Below are positions 1 to 4,067 of a stretch of DNA of 6,923 nucleotides, one piece after another. Made by a program: the position numbers and the translations under genes. The DNA is from an uncultured Collinsella sp. (lineage in GTDB: Bacteria; Actinomycetota; Coriobacteriia; Coriobacteriales; Coriobacteriaceae): the NCBI GenBank assembly GCA_902495085.1, contig CABUWA010000099.1, forward strand, positions 1-6,923, given 5' to 3'. Position 1 is the first letter of the stretch. Every line of letters starts with the position of its first letter. Below the pieces are notes generated by a model. It searched no databases. It worked only from the letters and a program-made list of their open reading frames with translations, and had not been told where the DNA came from.

Positions 1-488
1 TCGCGCGAGCAGCCGGCGGCAAAGCGCTTGTCCTTGAACTTCTTCTTGAGCGACTTGGTCGTAAAGTCCATAACGCTCTTGCTCGGGCGCATGATGACTG
101 CAGCGCCGATCAGGCCGGTGAGCTCATCGCAGGCAAACAGGATCTTTTCCATCTGCAGCTCGGGCTTGGGCAGCGAGGTGTTGAAGTCGGACGTGTGCGT
201 CTGGATGGCGTGAATGAGCTCGGGAGACGCACCTTCGCCCTCAAGAATCTCGGCAGCATAGATGGTGTGGTTCATGGGGTCGTCCTCATGCTCCTCCCAA
301 TCTAGGTCGTGCAGCAGACCGACGATGCCCCAAAACTCCTCGTTCTCGGGGTCGAACTCGCGCGCAAAGTAGCGCATAGTGCCCTCGACCGTCTCGCCAT
401 GGGTGATGTGGAACGGGTCCTTGTTGTGCTCGTTGAGCAGTTCGAACGCGCGGTCGCGGGTGATTCCGGCGGTAAGCGGCTCTGCCAT
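1..488 (-). CDS. HD-superfamily hydrolase (COG2316-like), 3' end cut by window edge
   Basis: The frame opens with ATG at 488 and stays open for 162 codons to the left edge, so the C-terminus is missing; from memory relatives are about 185-190 residues, so roughly 25 may be lost. The start is set by AAGGAG (495-500) six bases upstream and by the preceding terminator. The HD signature is in GLLHDLDWEEHE (His60-Asp61). Other likely metal ligands are His30, His98 and Asp121 (in ACDELTGL). The later stretch with RPSKSVMDFTTKSLKKKFKD is typical of a soluble cytosolic HD family annotated only as predicted hydrolase or HDIG-domain protein. HD proteins are usually metal-dependent phosphohydrolases, but the substrate cannot be inferred here. 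I see no signal peptide or membrane segment. It lies downstream of the CarD-like gene on the same strand, separated by a terminator, so it is probably a separate transcript or read-through product. Confidence 0.87.
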   Translation of the reverse strand, partial: MAEPLTAGITRDRAFELLNEHNKDPFHITHGETVEGTMRYFAREFDPENEEFWGIVGLLHDLDWEEHEDDPMNHTIYAAEILEGEGASPELIHAIQTHTSDFNTSLPKPELQMEKILFACDELTGLIGAAVIMRPSKSVMDFTTKSLKKKFKDKRFAAGCSR

Positions 489-542
489 AGGAGACTCCTT
501 GTGCTCGTGGGTATCGATAAGAATGAATACTACTAGAACAAG

Positions 543-583
543 AAAACCACCACAAAGGTGCCTGTCCCCTTTGTGGTGGTTTT
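543..583 (-). terminator. Intrinsic terminator of the CarD-like gene
   Basis: A perfect 16-bp inverted repeat pairs 543-558 with 568-583 around a 9-base loop. Read on the minus strand the right arm ends in TTTT followed by a T-rich CTTGTT. It begins 14 bases after the CarD-like stop codon, so it should end that transcript before the HD gene. It is also U-flanked on the plus strand and could work in both directions. The loop and inner stem carry GGTGCCTGTCCCC, a motif resembling REP-type repeats (see findings). Confidence 0.85.
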
Positions 584-596
584 TGGCGCGGATGGG

Positions 597-1082
597 TTAG
601 TTGAGGGCGGCTTGGGCTAGGCGGGCTTCAGCGTTCTCCTCGGTGACGCCCAAGGCCACAGCGAACTCCTCGATGGAGCGGCGCTTGGCTTCCTTGAGTA
701 CGCGCATGTAGTAGGAGCTGGGTTTTTTATCAGCTTCCTCGGCTTGGCGAATGCGGTGCATCATGGTCTTTGCCACACGGACCGTCTCGGGCGCACCCAG
801 CTTGAGCTGCTGCTTAAAGTGCGTCTCCTCAAGTGAGCTGTTGCGCTCGGTAAAGGTGTCGCACTCCAGCTCGTCGTAGTGGCTCAGCAGGTGCTCGGCA
901 TCTTGCTGCGAGATAGCGGCGTGCAAACGGTCGGCCTGCGCCACGGGGTACATGAGGATTGTCTGCGCATGTCCCTGCTTGGTCTCGAGCAGCAGCATGG
1001 GCTGCGGCGTGTCGTCCCTAAAACCGACGACAGTGCAGACTCCCTGACCCGGATGAATGACGTGTTGACCGATTGAGAACAT
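597..1082 (-). CDS. CarD-family (CarD/CdnL/TRCF-RID) transcription regulator
   Basis: This 161-residue protein starts at ATG 1082, with GGAGG (1087-1091) four bases upstream. The first 60 or so residues fit the CarD/TRCF RNA-polymerase-interacting fold: FSIGQHVIHPGQGVCTVVGF matches the usual F-x-GD-x-V-x-HP-x-HG-x-G start, followed by beta-rich sequence. Residues from about 65 to 161 are predicted helical and rich in charged residues, as in the CarD C-terminal domain. Mycobacterial CarD and Thermus CdnL bind the RNA polymerase beta subunit and stabilise the open promoter complex, largely by wedging a conserved Trp into the upstream fork. This protein contains no Trp at all, so it may be a divergent paralogue rather than the essential general factor. 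Its length matches the family (about 160). It is divergent from argS, and a TACGTA-type inverted repeat lies just upstream of its ribosome binding site. A gene symbol is withheld because orthology to carD is uncertain. Confidence 0.9.
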   Translation of the reverse strand: MFSIGQHVIHPGQGVCTVVGFRDDTPQPMLLLETKQGHAQTILMYPVAQADRLHAAISQQDAEHLLSHYDELECDTFTERNSSLEETHFKQQLKLGAPETVRVAKTMMHRIRQAEEADKKPSSYYMRVLKEAKRRSIEEFAVALGVTEENAEARLAQAALN

Positions 1083-1096
1083 GCTACCTCCAACTT

Positions 1097-1112
1097 ATAC
1101 GTATTTACGTAT
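1097..1112. promoter_or_regulatory. Inverted repeat upstream of the CarD-like gene (possible operator)
   Basis: ATACGTA and TACGTAT form a perfect 7-bp inverted repeat separated by TT, 15-30 bases upstream of the CarD-like start and abutting its ribosome binding site. Each half also contains the palindrome TACGTA, so it is a direct repeat of TACGTAT too. The position fits a repressor site at or just after the transcription start. I could not place a convincing -10/-35 pair for this gene: TATTCT on the minus strand at 1117-1122 is the best -10, without a good -35. Confidence 0.4.
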
Positions 1113-1413
1113 GTCTAGAATAACACGCTGACGTGCGCAAATCCTCACTTTATGCAGGAAAAGCACACAACTCCGATAGGTAAGAGTATTCGATAACAGA
1201 CGCAGCTCATTCACACCTTTATGCATTTTCAACGCTTGCATAATCTGCAGGCAGACCGGCATCTTTGAGTGACTCCATACAAGCTGTAGTCAATTTTGTG
1301 CATATGCAATATCGATTGGCTTTACCCTGCGACAGTAGCTACTGCTTGTGATAGAGTGCTACAAACTCTGGCTTTTGCCCTACGAGTGACCAAGAGCTCG
1401 GGGGCTTTAACAC

Positions 1414-1420
1414 AAGGAGG
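1414..1420 (+). promoter_or_regulatory. Ribosome binding site that fixes the argS start
   Basis: AAGGAGG sits four bases before ATG 1425. It decides against the in-frame ATG at 1296, which would add 43 residues (including a Cys-rich, hydrophobic start) with no family resemblance and no ribosome binding site. Confidence 0.85.
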
Positions 1421-1424
1421 ACCT

Positions 1425-3278
1425 ATGCCCGAGAAGATTGAAGAGCTGGTACGCGCTGCGCTTGCTGCGGCCCAGGAGGCCGGCGACCTTTCCGCATTTG
1501 AACTTGACGATTGCGCCATCGAGCGACCGGCTGACACTTCTCATGGCGAGTGGACCTCTACCATGGCCCTGAAGTCCGCCAAGCTGGCCCATTGCGCCCC
1601 GCGCAAGATCGCCGAGGCCATCGTTGCCCATATGCCCGAGGACCCCGCGATTGAGAAGGTCGAGATCGCAGGCCCCGGCTTTATCAACTTCTACCTCTCC
1701 GTTGCCGTCAAGAATGCCATCTTTGGCGAGGCCCGCGAGAAGGGCATGGACTTCGCTAAGTCCAACGTCGGTGGTGGCCTGAAGACCCAGGTCGAGTTCG
1801 TTTCCGCTAACCCTGTCGGCCCCATGCACATCGGCCACGGCCGCTGGGCCGCTTTGGGCGACTCGCTCTGCCGCGTCATGGACCACGCCGGTTACGACAT
1901 CCAGCGTGAGTTCTACATCAACGACCACGGCTCTCAGATGAACACCTTCGGCAACTCCATCAGCACGCGCTATATGCAGCTTGCCGACATCATCGCCAAG
2001 CAGGGCGTGGATATCGACGAGGCTCACAAGCTGCTGATCGCCGACCGCGACGCCTTTGTTGCCGACGAGAACGACGAGCACCCCGAGACCCATCCGTATC
2101 AGGACAACTTTGCCGAGACCCTGGGCAAGGATTCCTACGGCGGCGACTACATCATCGACGAGGCTGCCGAGTTCTGGCGCACCGACGGCGACAAGTGGGT
2201 CGAGGCCGATCCGCAGGAGCGCATGGAGAGCTTCCGTGAGCGCGGCTACGTGAAGATGGTCGACAACATGCGCGACCTCTGCCATGCCGTCAACTGCGAC
2301 TTCGATCGTTGGTACTCCGAGCGTTCGCTGTACGTGAAGGACACCGAGGGCGAGACCGCCGGCACCTCTGCCGTCGACCGCGCTTTTGAGAAGCTCGACA
2401 AGATGGGCTACCTCTACACCAAGGACGGCGCCCTGTGGTTCCGCTCCACCGACCTGGGCGATGACAAGGACCGCGTCCTGATCAAGTCCGACGGCGAGTA
2501 CACCTACTTTGCATCCGACGTTGCCTATCACTGGGATAAGTTCCAGCGCGTCGACCACGTCATCGACATCTGGGGTGCCGACCACCACGGCTACATCGAG
2601 CGCGTCCGCTGCGTCTGCGACGCTCTTGGCTATCCCGGCAAGTTTGAGGTTCTGCTGGGCCAGCTCGTCAACCTGCTGCGCAACGGCAAGCCCGTCCGTA
2701 TGTCCAAGCGTAAGGGCACCATGGTGACCCTGCAGGAGCTCGTCGACGAGGTCGGCTCCGACGCCGCTCGTTACACGCTCATCTCCAAGAGCTCCAACCA
2801 GATGGTCGACTTCGATATCGAGGCCGTCAAGAAGCGCGACAACTCCAACCCGGTCTATTACGTGCAGTACGCTCACGCCCGCGTGTGCTCCATCCTGCGT
2901 CGTGCCGCTGACGTTACGCCCGAGCAGGCTGACGAGATGGGCATGAAGGCCGTCGCCGCCAAGGCCATCGGTGAGAACGTCGATTACTCGCTGCTGACCG
3001 ACCCGACCGAGCTCGCCCTTTCGCGCAAGCTCAACGAGCTCACCGACCTCATCGCCAGCTGCGCTCGCGACCGCGCCCCGTTCCGTCTGACGCACTTTGC
3101 TGAGGAGCTCGCCGGCGACTTCCACAGCTTCTACGCTGCCTGCCAGGTTCTGCCGAGCGAGGGCCGTCCCGTCGACCCCGAGCTTTCGCGCGCCCGTCTG
3201 GCCGCTTGCGACGCCGTCCGCGTGACGCTCGCCCTGGTGCTCACCCTCGTTGGCGTTTCTGCGCCCGAGCAGATGTAA
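1425..3278 (+). CDS. argS: Arginyl-tRNA synthetase (class I)
   Basis: This 617-residue cytosolic enzyme charges tRNA-Arg with arginine using ATP. The N-terminal Add-1 tRNA-recognition domain covers about residues 3-95 (GPGFINFYLS near its end). The Rossmann catalytic core follows, with FVSANPVGPMHIGHGRW carrying the HIGH motif at 135-138, the family-typical IWGADHHGYIERV, and the KMSKS-equivalent RMSKRKG at 425-431. YYVQYAHARV (from 478) opens the DALR anticodon-binding domain, which ends in the usual LGV-x-APEQM-type C-terminus. All catalytic signatures are intact. It is slightly longer than many bacterial ArgRS (about 550-590). The acidic segment at about 192-239, before GGDYI, looks like an insertion relative to the E. 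coli protein; that is a judgement from memory. It has a strong ribosome binding site and its own terminator, so it is probably monocistronic. In other actinobacteria argS begins a cluster leading through lysA/hom/thr genes to rho. Confidence 0.97.
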   Translation: MPEKIEELVRAALAAAQEAGDLSAFELDDCAIERPADTSHGEWTSTMALKSAKLAHCAPRKIAEAIVAHMPEDPAIEKVEIAGPGFINFYLSVAVKNAIFGEAREKGMDFAKSNVGGGLKTQVEFVSANPVGPMHIGHGRWAALGDSLCRVMDHAGYDIQREFYINDHGSQMNTFGNSISTRYMQLADIIAKQGVDIDEAHKLLIADRDAFVADENDEHPETHPYQDNFAETLGKDSYGGDYIIDEAAEFWRTDGDKWVEADPQERMESFRERGYVKMVDNMRDLCHAVNCDFDRWYSERSLYVKDTEGETAGTSAVDRAFEKLDKMGYLYTKDGALWFRSTDLGDDKDRVLIKSDGEYTYFASDVAYHWDKFQRVDHVIDIWGADHHGYIERVRCVCDALGYPGKFEVLLGQLVNLLRNGKPVRMSKRKGTMVTLQELVDEVGSDAARYTLISKSSNQMVDFDIEAVKKRDNSNPVYYVQYAHARVCSILRRAADVTPEQADEMGMKAVAAKAIGENVDYSLLTDPTELALSRKLNELTDLIASCARDRAPFRLTHFAEELAGDFHSFYAACQVLPSEGRPVDPELSRARLAACDAVRVTLALVLTLVGVSAPEQM

Positions 3279-3324
3279 TCTGCGAGTCATTTGACCGTGT
3301 AGGTTCGGCTTTGCTGAGCCCTAT

Positions 3325-3358
3325 AAGCCCGATCTCCATGCGGAGGTCGGGCTTTTTT
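3325..3358 (+). terminator. Intrinsic terminator of argS
   Basis: A 13-bp stem (3325-3337 with 3342-3354; AAGCCCGATCTCC against its complement with one G-U pair) has an ATGC tetraloop and runs straight into TTTTTT (3353-3358). It lies 47 bases after the argS stop codon and separates argS from rho transcription. Confidence 0.93.
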
Positions 3359-3442
3359 CGTTTGGCGGGGCTTTTGGGCGTGTTGGAAAATGCTACAAAA
3401 AAGCAACTATACCGCTTTACGGGGCTGAATCGCTGCCTAGCG

Positions 3443-3514
3443 ACCATGGCGAAAGCAGTGAAAATAAAACTGCAGGTAGACGGTTTATTGTTTCTTGAAA
3501 ATGCAGGGTATGGT
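3443..3514. repeat. Diverged 72-bp direct repeat, copy A
   Basis: Aligned without gaps to 3669-3740, 51 of 72 positions are identical (about 71%). The best blocks are ACCATGsCGA at the start, the central TAAAAC-x-GCAGGTAG, TTGTT, and GGGTATGGT at the end. Similarity fades on both sides. Both copies can be read in phase as short peptides (here MAKAVKIKLQV, ending with TAG at 3550), but there is no ribosome binding site and differences are spread evenly over codon positions, which argues against coding. Confidence 0.7.
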
Positions 3515-3607
3515 TGGCTTGCATCATTCGGGCCCCGTAATCTGGCATAGTTTTGAAAATTGTCCCTTGGGACGGAGGAAAACGGATCATTTTTGTCTCG
3601 AGGAGGG

Positions 3608-3629
3608 GTGGCGGGATACCGTCCGCCAC
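3608..3629. repeat. 7-bp inverted repeat (hairpin) between the two direct repeats
   Basis: GTGGCGG (3608-3614) pairs perfectly with CCGCCAC (3623-3629) around an 8-base loop, and a G-U pair could extend it inward. No T-run follows on either strand, so it is not a canonical terminator. Function unknown. Confidence 0.5.
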
Positions 3630-3668
3630 GAATTGGGCTCATCTCCTACGTTTGGACGCATATCCCGA

Positions 3669-3740
3669 ACCATGCCGAAAAGTACGATATTAAAACCGCA
3701 GGTAGCAGACTCGTTGTTTTTGAAAAAACAAGGGTATGGT
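3669..3740. repeat. Diverged 72-bp direct repeat, copy B
   Basis: This is the partner of copy A at 3443-3514, in the same orientation and 226 bp downstream. The in-phase reading gives MPKSTILKPQV and ends with TAG at 3770. Within this copy TTGTTTTTGAAAAAACAA (3713-3730) forms a small stem-loop-like inverted repeat, TTGTTTTT against AAAAAACAA, that copy A lacks in perfect form. Confidence 0.7.
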
Positions 3741-3831
3741 CAGGGGTCCGGGGGCAAGCGTAGTAGATAGGCGCGTTTCGTGACACGGCGAATCCCGACG
3801 CCACGGATTTGCTCCTTAGTCGCTCCATTTC

Positions 3832-3893
3832 AAGGCGCCTTAGGGGAAGAATGTCCCTTTTGACTAGTCGTTTAAGAACGTCCCCAATGACTA
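3832..3893. repeat. REP-like element: palindrome plus 20-bp tandem repeat
   Basis: The palindrome AAGGCGCCTT (3832-3841) is followed by two copies of a 20-bp unit, AAGAAYGTCCC ending in TGACTA (3847-3866 and 3874-3893), 16 of 20 identical with a 27-bp period. GACTAGTC (3862-3869) is itself palindromic. The repeat ends two bases before the candidate rho -35. The GTCCC-centred units resemble REP-type repeats seen between genes in several bacterial lineages; that assignment is from memory. Confidence 0.5.
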
Positions 3894-3895
3894 AG

Positions 3896-3923
3896 TTGCA
3901 GGTGGCGGCGGTTGTGTTACACT
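3896..3923 (+). promoter_or_regulatory. Candidate rho promoter
   Basis: TACACT (3918-3923) is a good -10 preceded by TGT, giving the extended -10 TGn form. TTGCAG (3896-3901) lies 16 bases upstream as a weak -35 (first three bases match TTGACA). Transcription would start near 3930, leaving a leader of about 138 nt before the rho start codon. Confidence 0.5.
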
Positions 3924-3928
3924 AACGC

Positions 3929-4067
3929 TGCGTATATGACGCAAATATCTCGATACAGATCAATGATGTCCGTCGGTATTTGACGGAGCTAGACTGTTTA
4001 GCCGCCCTGAAGGTTTATGCAGGGAGCATGTGATCACAGGGCTTGAAAAGAAAGTTGAGCAAACACT
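3929..4067 (+). promoter_or_regulatory. Hairpin-rich 5' leader of rho
   Basis: Three local stems can form: TGCGT/ACGCA (3929-3933 with 3939-3943), TCCGTC/GACGGA (3969-3974 with 3982-3987) and CCCTG/CAGGG (4005-4009 with 4020-4024). The left arm of the third, GCCCTG (4004-4009), can instead pair with CAGGGC (4037-4042), so two structures exclude each other. TGTGATCACA (4029-4038) is a perfect palindrome. The rho start codon is GTG with only a weak purine-rich stretch upstream. E. coli rho is autoregulated in its leader; a similar role here is inference. Confidence 0.4.

Larger units (their letters stand above)
1083..1424. other. Divergent intergenic region between the CarD-like gene and argS
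   Basis: About 340 bp without a supported gene, more AT-rich than its flanks. It must hold the promoters of both divergent genes. It contains five TATGCA/TGCATA hexamers (1151-1156, 1220-1225, 1237-1242, 1299-1304, 1303-1308); two form the 10-bp palindrome TGCATATGCA (1299-1308) and two the inverted repeat TTATGCA/TGCATAA (1219-1225 and 1237-1243). CAGTAGCTACTG (1333-1344) is a perfect 12-bp palindrome. A CATAAT (1239-1244) resembles a -10 box for argS but has no good -35 at the right distance. I see no T-box sequence of the GGGTGGnACCgCG kind. Confidence 0.6.
3360..3895. other. Gene-free, repeat-bearing stretch between argS and rho
   Basis: No reading frame here has a ribosome binding site, family motif or codon pattern like the neighbours. 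Base composition is less GC-rich and patchy, with A/T runs. It contains a pair of diverged 72-bp direct repeats, GTCCC-TT-GGGAC (3562-3573), a GTGGCGG/CCGCCAC hairpin (3608-3629), the palindrome AAGGCGCCTT (3832-3841) and a 20-bp tandem repeat next to the rho promoter. It could be decayed DNA or non-autonomous repeat sequence. Confidence 0.6.

Noticed and set aside
1296..1424. In-frame upstream extension of argS from ATG 1296
   Set aside because: No ribosome binding site and no similarity to the ArgRS N-terminus, whereas AAGGAGG precedes ATG 1425.
1083..1424. T-box or other known riboswitch upstream of argS
   Set aside because: No T-box sequence, no specifier-loop arrangement and no antiterminator/terminator pair could be found.
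1407..3290. 627-codon open frame on the minus strand opposite argS
   Set aside because: It is the mirror of a GC-biased coding frame; its product is Val/Leu/Gly-rich without family motifs, and argS on the plus strand is unmistakable.
3206..3770. Plus-strand frames 3206-3550 and 3495-3770 as small genes
   Set aside because: The first overlaps the argS end and runs through its terminator; neither has a ribosome binding site, and the repeat copies inside them show no third-position bias.
4029..4038. TGTGATCACA as a CRP-type site
   Set aside because: The half-sites lack the 6-base spacer of a CRP operator, and it lies in the proposed transcribed leader.
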